Shown piece after piece: positions 1-7,995 of a stretch of DNA of 64,000 bases. The notes under the pieces were generated by a model. It had not been told where the DNA came from. It made no database searches and saw only the letters and a program-made list of their open reading frames with translations. The DNA lies in assembly GCA_020634335.1 (NCBI GenBank), contig JACKBY010000002.1, positions 186,001 to 250,000 of the forward strand, given 5' to 3'. Numbering within the stretch: position 1 is the first letter of the stretch; each line of letters begins with the position of its first letter. Made by a program: the position numbers and the translations under genes. The DNA is from Promineifilum sp. (GTDB taxonomy: Bacteria; Chloroflexota; Anaerolineae; Promineifilales; Promineifilaceae).

Positions 1-93
1 CGAATCGGCCGCCAACTCATCATAGCCGTGAACGGAGATACGAACTTCTCCTTGTTCAATGAGAATCAGGACTCTCTGGAGCGTTCGACTCAT
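1..93 (-). CDS. DUF4258-like protein, N-terminus only (cut by window edge)
   Basis: The minus strand from an ATG at 93 reads 31 codons without a stop into the window edge. The peptide contains GEVRISVHGYDELAAD, which resembles the start of DUF4258 proteins (basic residues, then an HG/H-x-x-D/E element); such small proteins are often found in toxin-antitoxin-like pairs with a YgiT-type zinc-finger partner, which here would lie outside the window. No clear ribosome binding site precedes the ATG. The family call rests on only 31 residues, so it is tentative. Confidence 0.5.
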   Translation of the reverse strand, partial: MSRTLQRVLILIEQGEVRISVHGYDELAADS

Positions 94-384
94 CAGGCGA
101 TGATAATTGAATCCCAGACGAACGTCAAAACGGTTTCATTGGGATAAGTCGCCAAGGCCAGGAAGAGCAGTTCGCCGCCGCTGGAGCCGTAGTTAGTCAG
201 TTTAGGTGGATGACAATAGTGTGAGTACGCTAAGTTTGCAATTGTTGAGTTCGGCTATCCAGTTGTGGCGGACGCTCCATAAGACCCGCGATGGAGGCTC
301 ATGTTCGCTTTGGTCGGTTCGGCGATAGGCACAAGTTATCGAAACGGGCGTCTAATTGTTGAAAGGAATGGCTTGGCACTATCC
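94..384. other. Gene-poor stretch with a possible degraded reading frame
   Basis: No intact gene is seen. On the minus strand a frame of about 53 codons (roughly 252 down to 89) is open, ends in a TGA overlapping the ATG of the DUF4258-like gene, and includes the coding-looking segment YGSSGGELLFLALATYP. It has no ATG, so it may be the tail of a decayed upstream partner gene. This is a weak call; the rest of the stretch shows nothing recognisable. Confidence 0.25.
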
Positions 385-846
385 TCAGGAGCGTTCCCAA
401 ACTTGGTGGCCTATTTCTTTGAACTTTCTTACGGGAAAGCCACGCTGTAAGTTTGTTGCTTGGGAACCGGGTACAAATAGAACATTCTCAATTTGTCGCC
501 TTTCTGCCTCAAAGATGCTTAGAACCTCATAATCTTCATCCATTAACACTAAGAGCACGGCATCCCACTCCTTATCGAATTGAAGCCTTCCAAGGCGCTG
601 ACCCGATCTTGATTTGGCGGGAATACATCGACCTTTTATTTGGATTTTTGTTACTTTCCCATTCTCAGTTCGTGTGGCGTCGTAGCCGGATTGGCGCGCT
701 CCCGCCAACTCCAAGCCAAGTATTCTCGCAGCCTCAAACTCAGCAACTTCACCAGTAATGCCTAGAGGTTTGCCAGTGAGCCTTCTATATGTTTTTGCCA
801 AAGTTTTTGCTTGAGCAAGTACTTCAGTGATTTCGTCCATTTCCAT
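385..846 (-). CDS. Hypothetical protein, DUF6998-like, possible PD-(D/E)xK fold
   Basis: A 153-residue protein. The N-terminal third is helical (LAKTYRRLTGKPLG) and is followed by GEVAEFEAARILGLEL, then a segment SGYDA...KIQIKGRC in which an Asp and a later Q/E-x-K spacing resemble the PD-(D/E)xK nuclease core; the C-terminal part holds WDAVLLVLMDEDYEV. This pattern is shared with small DUF6998-type hypotheticals found near restriction or toxin-antitoxin genes. Two Met codons lie close together at the start (MEMD), and the exact start is uncertain. No partner methylase is nearby, so a nuclease role is inference. Confidence 0.55.
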   Translation of the reverse strand: MEMDEITEVLAQAKTLAKTYRRLTGKPLGITGEVAEFEAARILGLELAGARQSGYDATRTENGKVTKIQIKGRCIPAKSRSGQRLGRLQFDKEWDAVLLVLMDEDYEVLSIFEAERRQIENVLFVPGSQATNLQRGFPVRKFKEIGHQVWERS

Positions 847-908
847 TTTTCAGAGAATTTAACCGTCAGAGATTATCATCAAGCTTTCCAATAGGTAGTT
901 CGCGAAAA

Positions 909-936
909 TGAAAAGGGCGGGTCGTGCCCGCCCTTG
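909..936 (-). terminator. Rho-independent terminator of gcvP
   Basis: A GC-only 7-bp stem (GGGCGGG/CCCGCCC, 915-921 with 927-933) with a 5-nt loop is followed on the minus strand by a T run at 914-911. It lies about 20 bases past the gcvP stop codon and closes the gcvHP transcript. Confidence 0.8.
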
Positions 937-954
937 CTCTTTCACAGCCTTCGG

Positions 955-3915
955 CTAGGCATACTCCTCAATCGGAATACAAACACAAAACAAATTCCGA
1001 TCCCCATACACATTATCGATCCGGCTGACGAACGGCCACACTTTACCCCGACGCACCCAGTCGGCCGGGTAGGCCGCCTGTTCGCGCGTGTAGGGGTGAT
1101 CCCATTCCTCGGCCAGCACGACTTCGGCCGTGTGCGGCGCGTGTTTCAGAGGGTTGTTCTCGCGATCCATCCGCCCCTCTTCGATCTCGCGAATCTCCTC
1201 GCGAATCTTGATCATGGCGTCGATAAAGCGATCCAGTTCTTCCAGCGACTCGCTCTCCGTCGGCTCGATCATCAGCGTGCCCGGCACGGGGAACGACAGC
1301 GTCGGCGCGTGGAAGCCGAAGTCCATCAGCCGCTTGGTGATGTCCTCGGCCGTGACGCCGGCCGTGTCCTTCAGGTGGCGCGGGTCAACGATGCACTCGT
1401 GAGCAATCCGGCCGTTCAGTCCGCGATAGAGCACGGGGTAGTGCGGCTCCAGCTTCTCGGCGATGTAGTTGGCGTTGAGGATGGCGATCTCCGTCGCCAC
1501 GCGCAGGCCCCACTCGCCCATCATGGCGATGTAGGCATAGGGGATGGGTAAAATCGACGCGCTGCCCCACGGGGCAGCCGAGACCGTGCCCAGCGCTTCC
1601 GCGCCGCCCACGCCAGGAACGACCGGGTGATTGGGCAGGTAAGGCGTCAGGTGTTCGGCAACGCAGATCGGCCCCATGCCCGGCCCGCCGCCGCCGTGGG
1701 GGATGCTGAACGTCTTGTGCAGGTTCAGGTGCAGTACGTCCGGCCCGAAGTCGCCCGGGCGGCAGACGGCAACCAGCGCGTTCATATTCGCGCCGTCCAT
1801 GTAGACCTGCCCGCCGTTGTCGTGAATAATCTTGCAAATTTGGCCGATGGACTCTTCGTACACGCCGTGGGTCGACGGGTAGGTGACCATCAGCGCCGAC
1901 AGCCGGTCGCGGTGCTGTTCCGCTTTGGCACGCAGATCCTCGACGTTGATGTTGCCATTATCGTCCGTCGCCACCACCACCACTTCCATGCCGGCCATGG
2001 CCGCGCTGGCGGGGTTCGTGCCGTGGGCGCTGGCGGGGATGAGGCACACGTTGCGATTGCCCTCACCGCGGGCGATCTGGTGGGCGCGAATGGTCAACAT
2101 GCCGGTGTATTCGCCCTGCGCCCCGGAGTTGGGTTGCAGCGAGCAGCCGGCAAAGCCGGTGATCTCCTTCAGCCACGACTCCAGATTGTGGAACAACTCC
2201 TGATAGCCCTGGGCCTGATCAAGCGGAACGAACGGGTGCAACGAGGCGAAGCCGGGCAGGGTGATAGAGAGCATCTCGGCCGCGGCGTTGAGCTTCATCG
2301 TGCACGACCCCAGCGGTATCATGGAGTGTACCAGCGAGATGTCCCGATTCTCCAGCCGCTTGATGTAGCGCATCATCTCCGTCTCCGACAGATAGCTGTT
2401 GAAGACCGGGTGGGTCATGAAGTCGCTGCTGCGCCGGAAGGGTTCCTCGTACGCCAGGTTCACGCTGTCGGCCAGCGTATTGATGTCTATCTCGCCCTCT
2501 TTTGCGCCGAAGACGGCGAAAAGCGCTTCCAGGTCGGCCAGGGTGACCGTTTCGTCCAGCGCCAGCCCCACCGCGCCGTCGTCGTAGTAGCGCAGGTTGA
2601 TCTCGTGGGCCAGCGCCGCGCCGCGCAGCTCGATGTCCTGCCGGCGGCCGCCGCGGATGGTCAGCGTGTCGAAGACCGGCCCGTCGTTGACGGTGTAGCC
2701 TAGTTGCTTCAAGCCGGCGGCCATCACCGCGGTCATCAAACGGACGCGGGTGGCGATACGCTTCAGCCCGACAGGGCCGTGATAGACGGCATACATCGAG
2801 GCCATGACGGCCAGCAGTACCTGCGCCGTGCAAATATTGCTGGTCGCCTTCTCGCGGCGGATGTGTTGTTCGCGCGTAGTCAGCGTCAGCCGGTAGCCCT
2901 TCTTGCCGGTGGCGTCGACCGACACGCCGACCAGACGGCCGGGCATGATGCGCTTGTACTCGTCCTTGGTGGCGAAGAAAGCGGCATGCGGCCCGCCATA
3001 GCCCATCGGCACGCCGAAGCGCTGGCTGTTACCCAGGGCCACGTCGGCACCCCATTCGCCCGGCGGCGTCAGCATTACCAGAGACAGCAGGTCAGTGGCG
3101 GCGACGACGAGCGCCCCGGCCGCGTGGGCCTTTTCGGCAAAAGCGCGGTAGTCATGGATGTCGCCGTTAGTCGCCGGATATTGCAGCAGGACGCCGAAGG
3201 TTGGCTCGGCGAAATCGTAATCGGCGTAGTCGCCGACGACGACCTTGAAGCCGAAGGGTTCGGCGCGGGTGCGCACGACGGCAATGGTCTGTGGATGAAC
3301 CTGGTCGGAGACAAAAAAGACGTTGGCCGTGGCGTTGCGCGGCAGAGCGCGATGGCAGAGGGTCATCGCTTCGGCGGCGGCCGTGGCTTCGTCCAGCAGC
3401 GATGAGTTGGCGATCTCCAATCCAGTCAGGTCGGTGACCATCGTTTGAAAATTGATGAGCGCTTCCAGCCGGCCCTGCGAGATTTCGGGCTGGTAGGGCG
3501 TGTAGGCGGTGTACCAGCCCGGGTTCTCCAGCACGTTGCGCTGGACGACGGGCGGGGTGATCGTGCCGTAGTAGCCCATGCCGATGAACGAGCGATAGAC
3601 TTTGTTCTTGGCGGCGATGTCACGCAGCTCATCGAGGACGGCCGATTCGCTGCGCGGCGCATCCATTGCCAGGTAGCCGTCCATGCGAATGGAGGCGGGG
3701 ATAGCCTGGTCGACCAGCGCGTCGAGCGAGTTGAGGCCAAGGGCATTCAACATTTTGGTGACGTCGTGGCTGCGCGGCCCGATATGCCGCTTCACGAAAC
3801 GGTCGGCGGGCATGAGCAGATCGCGATTGTTCAGAATCATCGCGCCGTTGCCCTGCCCGTCATCGTGGGCTTCGATAATATCCTGCCAGTTGGCGCGGGA
3901 AGTAGGTGTTGTCAT
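955..3915 (-). CDS. gcvP: Glycine dehydrogenase (aminomethyl-transferring), P-protein
   Basis: PLP-dependent decarboxylase of the glycine cleavage system: it decarboxylates glycine and loads the aminomethyl group onto lipoyl-GcvH. At 986 residues it is the single-chain form, not the split GcvPA/GcvPB found in many bacteria. The N-terminal half carries FVKRHIGPRSHDV and the substrate-tunnel segments; the C-terminal half holds the PLP-lysine motif HLNLHKTFSIPHGGGGPG near residue 735. A strong GGAGGAT ribosome binding site precedes the ATG. It lies 90 bases downstream of gcvH in the same orientation, behind the glycine riboswitch. gcvT and lpd are not in the window and must be elsewhere. Confidence 0.97.
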   Translation of the reverse strand: MTTPTSRANWQDIIEAHDDGQGNGAMILNNRDLLMPADRFVKRHIGPRSHDVTKMLNALGLNSLDALVDQAIPASIRMDGYLAMDAPRSESAVLDELRDIAAKNKVYRSFIGMGYYGTITPPVVQRNVLENPGWYTAYTPYQPEISQGRLEALINFQTMVTDLTGLEIANSSLLDEATAAAEAMTLCHRALPRNATANVFFVSDQVHPQTIAVVRTRAEPFGFKVVVGDYADYDFAEPTFGVLLQYPATNGDIHDYRAFAEKAHAAGALVVAATDLLSLVMLTPPGEWGADVALGNSQRFGVPMGYGGPHAAFFATKDEYKRIMPGRLVGVSVDATGKKGYRLTLTTREQHIRREKATSNICTAQVLLAVMASMYAVYHGPVGLKRIATRVRLMTAVMAAGLKQLGYTVNDGPVFDTLTIRGGRRQDIELRGAALAHEINLRYYDDGAVGLALDETVTLADLEALFAVFGAKEGEIDINTLADSVNLAYEEPFRRSSDFMTHPVFNSYLSETEMMRYIKRLENRDISLVHSMIPLGSCTMKLNAAAEMLSITLPGFASLHPFVPLDQAQGYQELFHNLESWLKEITGFAGCSLQPNSGAQGEYTGMLTIRAHQIARGEGNRNVCLIPASAHGTNPASAAMAGMEVVVVATDDNGNINVEDLRAKAEQHRDRLSALMVTYPSTHGVYEESIGQICKIIHDNGGQVYMDGANMNALVAVCRPGDFGPDVLHLNLHKTFSIPHGGGGPGMGPICVAEHLTPYLPNHPVVPGVGGAEALGTVSAAPWGSASILPIPYAYIAMMGEWGLRVATEIAILNANYIAEKLEPHYPVLYRGLNGRIAHECIVDPRHLKDTAGVTAEDITKRLMDFGFHAPTLSFPVPGTLMIEPTESESLEELDRFIDAMIKIREEIREIEEGRMDRENNPLKHAPHTAEVVLAEEWDHPYTREQAAYPADWVRRGKVWPFVSRIDNVYGDRNLFCVCIPIEEYA

Positions 3916-3936
3916 GGGATGATCCTCCAGGGTGCG

Positions 3937-4012
3937 ACGAATGACGAGCGACGAATTCAGAAACTCCTCATTCGCAACTTGCCGTTCGTAGCTCGTCTCT
4001 CGTCTTTAGTGT
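3937..4012. repeat. GACGAAT-type dispersed repeat (intergenic copy)
   Basis: The gcvH-gcvP gap is filled by runs such as GACGAATGACGAGCGACGAA followed by inverted-looking TCATTCG/CGTCTCTCGTC segments. Related runs occur at 42107-42140 and 44206-44250 and, with more divergence, at 46176-46270, where they lie inside genes. It has no other obvious function between these two co-transcribed genes. Confidence 0.5.
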
Positions 4013-4398
4013 TCGCGCGTCTCGCAATAGGCTTCGTAGGCGGCGGCGTCCATCAGTTTGTCGACCTGGGACGGGTTGCTCATGGCGATGCGAACGAGCC
4101 ACGATTCATAGGGAGCGCTGTTGAGCGATTCCGGGGCATCGATGGCCGAATCGTTGACAGCTACGACTTCGCCGTCAACGGGCATGAGAATGTCCGAAGC
4201 TGCCTTGACCGACTCGACGACGCCGAACGGCTTGCCGGCCTCGAATGTATCGCCGGCGCTGGGCAACTCGACGTAAACGATGTCGGACAGGGCATCCTGG
4301 GCATAGTCACTGATGCCGATGACGGCTTCGTTGCCCTCGACACGCACCCACTCATCGGACTTGGCGTAATGCAGATCGGGCTGAATCTTGAGGCTCAT
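4006..4398 (-). CDS. gcvH: Glycine cleavage system H protein
   Basis: A 130-residue lipoyl carrier that shuttles the aminomethyl group between P, T and L proteins. The lipoylated lysine is Lys65 in GVVESVKAASDI, the canonical context, and the hinge DALSDIVYVELP is typical of bacterial GcvH. An AAAGGAGA ribosome binding site lies a few bases before the ATG. It is the first gene after the tandem glycine riboswitch and is followed by gcvP, so both are probably induced by glycine. Confidence 0.97.
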   Translation of the reverse strand: MSLKIQPDLHYAKSDEWVRVEGNEAVIGISDYAQDALSDIVYVELPSAGDTFEAGKPFGVVESVKAASDILMPVDGEVVAVNDSAIDAPESLNSAPYESWLVRIAMSNPSQVDKLMDAAAYEAYCETREH

Positions 4399-4499
4399 GA
4401 GAAATCTCCTTTACTTAAAAATTAGGCTTATAGTTGAAAAGACAGTGGAAACAAACGAGGACACCCGGCCAGACGGACTGCGTGTGCGGTCGATCTTGC

Positions 4500-4742
4500 C
4501 GGTGTCCTCTGTCATGGACCTGAGAGATTCACGGAGCGATTGGGCTAATGCCCGTGTCCGCTTGCCCCTTCGGTGGTGGCAGCCATCGCGGCGCTACGAC
4601 GCGCGACGGGTCCACGCTTTCCAGAAGCAACCCGGCCGCTCGGTCCCTTGTGCCTGAGAGATTCCTGAAACGAGTTTTCTCGTTCGCTTGCCCCTTCGGC
4701 GACCCCGCGTGGGGTGCTCTCCCGGGCGGCCGCTGCATCCTA
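4500..4742 (-). ncRNA. Tandem glycine riboswitch
   Basis: Two aptamers read on the minus strand. The first (about 4742-4640) contains GGGAGAGC, then ACCGAAG-like CGCCGAAGGGGCAAGCG and AATCTCTCAGGCACAAGGGAC. The second (about 4630-4500) repeats CACCGAAGGGGCAAGCG and AATCTCTCAGGTCCATGACAGAG. These are the diagnostic conserved blocks of the glycine aptamer, in the usual cooperative tandem arrangement. The second aptamer has an unusually long GC-rich arm (about 4580-4630) between its 5' part and the CCGAAGGGG block. About 100 bases separate aptamer 2 from the gcvH start, enough for an expression platform, but I did not identify a convincing terminator stem there. Confidence 0.95.
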
Positions 4743-4768
4743 TTCGGTTGGCAACAACTGATGAGTAT

Positions 4769-4796
4769 ATTGTAGTCCGTGGGGGGAATGCGTCAA
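4769..4796 (-). promoter_or_regulatory. Sigma-70-type promoter of the gcvHP riboswitch transcript
   Basis: On the minus strand TTGACG (4796-4791) and TACAAT (4774-4769) are separated by 16 bases. Transcription would start near 4762, about 20 bases before the first glycine aptamer, which fits the riboswitch leader exactly. Confidence 0.8.
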
Positions 4797-4832
4797 GACG
4801 TTATGATAGAAGAGGCAAAGACTAGTTGAGTT

Positions 4833-4880
4833 GCAATATGCTATAGGTTCATTGACAAATTAATTGCATATTGCTAAGAT
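4833..4880 (+). promoter_or_regulatory. Promoter and probable autoregulatory operator of the toxin-antitoxin pair
   Basis: TTGACA (4852-4857) and TAAGAT (4875-4880) are separated by 17 bases. An exact inverted repeat, GCAATATGC (4833-4841) and GCATATTGC (4866-4874), brackets the -35 box, with its second arm filling the end of the spacer; this is the expected place for binding by the HTH antitoxin. Predicted transcription start is about 4887, directly at the toxin ATG at 4888, so the message is probably leaderless. Confidence 0.75.
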
Positions 4881-4887
4881 TAACTTT

Positions 4888-5145
4888 ATGTATCAGGTGC
4901 TCTACACTAAACAGGCCAAAAGAGCACTCCTGAAGCTGCCCCATTCGGTAGCGCAAAATATCCGCGAAAAGTTAACGACTATCGCCCAGGAACCATATAG
5001 CCGTCATCATAACGTTACAAAACTCCAGAATCGACCGGGCTACCGGTTGCGAGTGGGCGATTGGCGTGTAATCTATGATGTTGACAACGGTAAATTAATT
5101 ATCTTGGTTCTCAAAATCGCGTCCCGTGGAGAAGTATATCGATGA
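4888..5145 (+). CDS. RelE/ParE-superfamily toxin
   Basis: An 85-residue protein starting MYQVLYTKQAKRALLKLPHS, the typical beginning of RelE/ParE toxins, and ending with WRVIYDVDNGKLIILVLKIASRGEVY, the conserved basic strand region that carries catalytic or target-binding residues. The ATG at 4888 is preferred over the in-frame TTG at 4864 because the promoter places the transcript start at about 4887. Its stop codon overlaps the antitoxin start (ATGA), indicating translational coupling. The target (ribosome-bound mRNA or gyrase) cannot be decided from sequence alone. Confidence 0.88.
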   Translation: MYQVLYTKQAKRALLKLPHSVAQNIREKLTTIAQEPYSRHHNVTKLQNRPGYRLRVGDWRVIYDVDNGKLIILVLKIASRGEVYR

Positions 5146-5516
5146 GCGTACAAATCATCATGAAAGAAGGCGCACCTGAATACGCCGTACTCCCTTATGA
5201 CACATATCTGCGCTTGATTGAGGATGCGGAAATGCTGGCCGACATACAGGACTATGATGGGGCAATACAGGCTATTGCTGATGGTGAGGAGTTGATTCCC
5301 GCCGAGGTGGTTTATGCGCTGCTCGATGGCGGCCAGCCCATTCGTGTCTGGCGTGAATATCGCGGATTGAGCCAGGCAGAAGTGGCGGCAAAAGCGGGCA
5401 TTAGCGGGTCGTACCTGTCACAACTGGAGTCAGGTAAGCGGGATGGGACGACGGAAGTCTTGTCGGCTATCGCCGCAGTGTTGGATGTGACACTTGATGA
5501 CGTTGTTAGTGGATAA
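5142..5516 (+). CDS. HTH (XRE-family) antitoxin
   Basis: A 124-residue partner of the preceding toxin. Residues 1-60 (QIIMKEGAPEYAVLPYDTYLRLIED) resemble the toxin-wrapping part of Phd/YefM-like antitoxins, and residues 65-124 form an XRE helix-turn-helix (SQAEVAAKAGISGSYLSQLE). It overlaps the toxin stop by four bases. It probably binds the GCAATATGC/GCATATTGC inverted repeat upstream and represses its own operon. Unlike the classic order, the toxin comes first, as in HigBA-type pairs. Confidence 0.88.
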   Translation: MSVQIIMKEGAPEYAVLPYDTYLRLIEDAEMLADIQDYDGAIQAIADGEELIPAEVVYALLDGGQPIRVWREYRGLSQAEVAAKAGISGSYLSQLESGKRDGTTEVLSAIAAVLDVTLDDVVSG

Positions 5517-5720
5517 CCACACATGATCCGCAGTTAGGCTGGTCGCCATATCTCGCGTGGTTAGGATGCGATATCTCGGCGATTTTTGGTGGTTCTTTTC
5601 GGTGCCGGGTTTCTTCTCGTGGTTGCTTGCACCAGCCCATCGTCCAGCGTCCAGCTTTAAGCCTGGAGAAACGACAGTAGCTGTCCCTACTCCGTCAGTT
5701 ACCATCCACAATATAAACCA

Positions 5721-6908
5721 ATGATCAACTATCCGCTCATCTCCTCCACCACCCCCACCCTCCGCCCCACCCAGGTCGAAGTCGATCTCGCCCGCCTGAC
5801 GGCCAACTTCCGCGCCATCCAGGCCCACGTCGCCCCCGCAGCCGTCATGCCCATCCTGAAGGCCAACGCCTACGGTCACGGCCTGGTCGAGGTCGCCCAA
5901 CACATGCAGTCGCTCAGCGCGCCCTATCTGGGCGTGGCCTTTCTGGAGGAGGGCATCCTGCTCCGCGAAGCAGGCGTGACGACGCCCATCCTTGTCCTCG
6001 GCGGCATCATCGGCAACCAGATTCCCCTCTTCCTGAAATATGACCTGACCCTCACCGCCTCATCTATTGAGAAGCTGGGCCAGATCGAGGAGGCGGCGCG
6101 GGCGATGGGCGTGCGGGCCAAAGTCCACCTGAAGATCGACACCGGCATGGAGCGCATCGGCGTCCACTACTACAGCGCCGCCGGCCTGCTGGAGGCGTCG
6201 CTGGCCTGCGACCACTTCGAGGTCGAGGGCATCTTCTCCCACTTTGCCAACGCCGACGCCGCCGACCTGTCCTATTCCCAACTGCAACTCGGCCGCTTCA
6301 GCGCCGTCCTCGACTTCTACGAGTCGCGCGGGCTGCCCCGGCCGCCGCTGCGCCACATGGCGAATTCGGCGGCCATCGCCGGCTTTCCGCCCAGTCACCT
6401 CGACATGGTGCGCGCGGGCATCCTGCTCTACGGCGTCTACCCGTCGGCCGATGTGCCGCGTACCGTCGAGGTGCGACCGGCGCTCAGTTGGAAGTCGCGC
6501 GTCGTCTATTTCAAGGTCGTCCAGCCGCGCCACCCGGTCAGCTACGGCTCGATGTGGCAGAGCGACCACCCGGTGCGCGTCGTCACGGTGCCCGTCGGCT
6601 ACGGCGACGGTTACTTCCGCGCCATGAGCGGCCGGGCCGAGGTTAGCATCCGCGGCAAGCGTTACCCGGTGGTCGGCCGCGTGTGCATGGATCAGCTCAT
6701 GGTCAACATCGAGTGGGAGACAGCCTATAACGGCGATGAGGTCATCCTGATTGGCGAAGCGCAAAACGGCGCGAGCATAACCGTCGAGGAACTGGCCGAG
6801 TGGGCCGGAACGATCCCGTGGGAGATCCTCACCAATGTCAACACACGCGTGCCGCGCGTATACCGGACCGGAACAGCGCCCGACAACCCCCAAACCACTG
6901 TGGATTGA
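5721..6908 (+). CDS. alr: Alanine racemase
   Basis: A 395-residue fold-type III PLP enzyme that interconverts L- and D-alanine for peptidoglycan. The PLP lysine is Lys47 in PILKANAYGHG; the opposing catalytic tyrosine lies in HPVSYGSMW near residue 275. VGYGDGY and VGRVCMDQLMV are further family signatures. The N-terminal 15 residues before the first strand are longer than in many homologues. Together with MurI at 34412 it indicates that the cell makes D-amino acids for peptidoglycan. No clear promoter was identified in the 200 bases upstream. Confidence 0.96.
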   Translation: MINYPLISSTTPTLRPTQVEVDLARLTANFRAIQAHVAPAAVMPILKANAYGHGLVEVAQHMQSLSAPYLGVAFLEEGILLREAGVTTPILVLGGIIGNQIPLFLKYDLTLTASSIEKLGQIEEAARAMGVRAKVHLKIDTGMERIGVHYYSAAGLLEASLACDHFEVEGIFSHFANADAADLSYSQLQLGRFSAVLDFYESRGLPRPPLRHMANSAAIAGFPPSHLDMVRAGILLYGVYPSADVPRTVEVRPALSWKSRVVYFKVVQPRHPVSYGSMWQSDHPVRVVTVPVGYGDGYFRAMSGRAEVSIRGKRYPVVGRVCMDQLMVNIEWETAYNGDEVILIGEAQNGASITVEELAEWAGTIPWEILTNVNTRVPRVYRTGTAPDNPQTTVD

Positions 6909-7041
6909 GTGCCTCTTCTGCTCGCGATCTTCCGCCAGATATCTCTAACTTGACGTCTATGAATGAATATGGGTAAATTTCACCTGTTACGTCTCGTCTG
7001 GGGGGCAGACAACCCAATTACAAGGAGCCTACTGATATCCA

Positions 7042-7458
7042 ATGGATGCCACATTAACCTTACAAGACAACCTGCACTTTACAGCAGTGCCGGACAGTGG
7101 TTACGTTGTTCACCTCGATACGAAAGCACAGGAAGGGGGCGCAAGCGCCGGGGCCAGCCCCATGGAGCTGCTGCTGATTAGCCTGGCCGGCTGCACGGCT
7201 ATGGATGTCGTTTCCATCTTGCGCAAGAAGCGCCAAAACCTGACCGGCTTCGAGATTCGTGTTCACGGGGATCGAGCCACCGATCACCCCAAGGTCTTCA
7301 CTGACTTCGAGTTGGAGTACATCGTGCACGGCGTCAACATCGACCCGGCGGCCGTCGAGCGCGCCATCCAACTGTCGACCGAAAACTACTGCTCGGCCCA
7401 CGCCATGCTGGAGAAAGCGGCCCACATCCGCACGCGCTATACTATCATCAACGAATGA
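7042..7458 (+). CDS. OsmC/Ohr family protein
   Basis: A 138-residue protein with both redox cysteines of the family: Cys51 in LAGCTAMDV and Cys117 in ENYCSAH. Family members reduce organic or fatty-acid hydroperoxides. The length and the LLISLAGCTAMD pattern suit the YhfA/OsmC-like branch rather than Ohr. An AAGGAG sequence lies about 15 bases before the ATG, further than usual. The physiological substrate is not evident from the neighbours. Confidence 0.92.
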   Translation: MDATLTLQDNLHFTAVPDSGYVVHLDTKAQEGGASAGASPMELLLISLAGCTAMDVVSILRKKRQNLTGFEIRVHGDRATDHPKVFTDFELEYIVHGVNIDPAAVERAIQLSTENYCSAHAMLEKAAHIRTRYTIINE

Positions 7459-7536
7459 CGGAGTTCGACTGGAAGATTCATTGCTGCTTGCTGTTCATCG
7501 GTTTGCGTCCTTCGTTGCCATTCCAGGAGCATGTCC

Positions 7537-7995
7537 ATGACCCTGATCGATTTGCTTGAAGAAGAAGGCGACCAAATCCTGGCCGAAGCCGCCTTGTCCC
7601 TTTCCCGCTCTGACCTGACCCACTATCGGGAAGCAGGGCAGGCCGTCGGCCATGAGCGATTGGCCGACCTTTTCCGGCTGGCTGTGGCCGGAATTCGCGA
7701 CCGCAATCTGGTGGCTGTCGTCGAGTACATGACCCAGGTAGCCGACGAGCGCTTCCACGCCGGCTATGCCATTCGCGAAGTCCAAATCGCCATTAACGTG
7801 CTGGAGGAGGCCATGTGGAGCCACATCGTCCGCCGCACCCCGCCGGACGAGTTGGCGGAGGCTTTAGGACTGGTCAGTACGGTCCTCGGCGCGGCCAAGG
7901 ATTCGCTGGCGCGGGCCTACGTATCGCTGGCCGGCAAAACAAAAGCCCCATCGCTGGACATGTCGGCGCTTTTCGAGGGGAGAACCAGTGGCTAA
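7537..7995 (+). CDS. RsbRD N-terminal-like sensor domain protein
   Basis: A stand-alone helical protein of 152 residues starting MTLIDLLEEEGDQILAEAA. The pattern of helices (LTHYREAG, YMTQVADERFHAGYAIREVQIAINVLEEAM) fits the RsbRD-type N-terminal domain that usually precedes histidine kinases or STAS domains, yet no output domain is attached. The ATG at 7537 is preferred over that at 7531 because it places AGGAG at a proper 7-base spacing. Its stop codon abuts the next gene, so the two are probably co-transcribed. Its signal is unknown. Confidence 0.65.
   Translation: MTLIDLLEEEGDQILAEAALSLSRSDLTHYREAGQAVGHERLADLFRLAVAGIRDRNLVAVVEYMTQVADERFHAGYAIREVQIAINVLEEAMWSHIVRRTPPDELAEALGLVSTVLGAAKDSLARAYVSLAGKTKAPSLDMSALFEGRTSG

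Noticed and set aside
453..758. Plus-strand frame opposite the DUF6998-like gene
   Set aside because: Low-complexity translation without domain similarity; the minus-strand frame has an orderly domain pattern.
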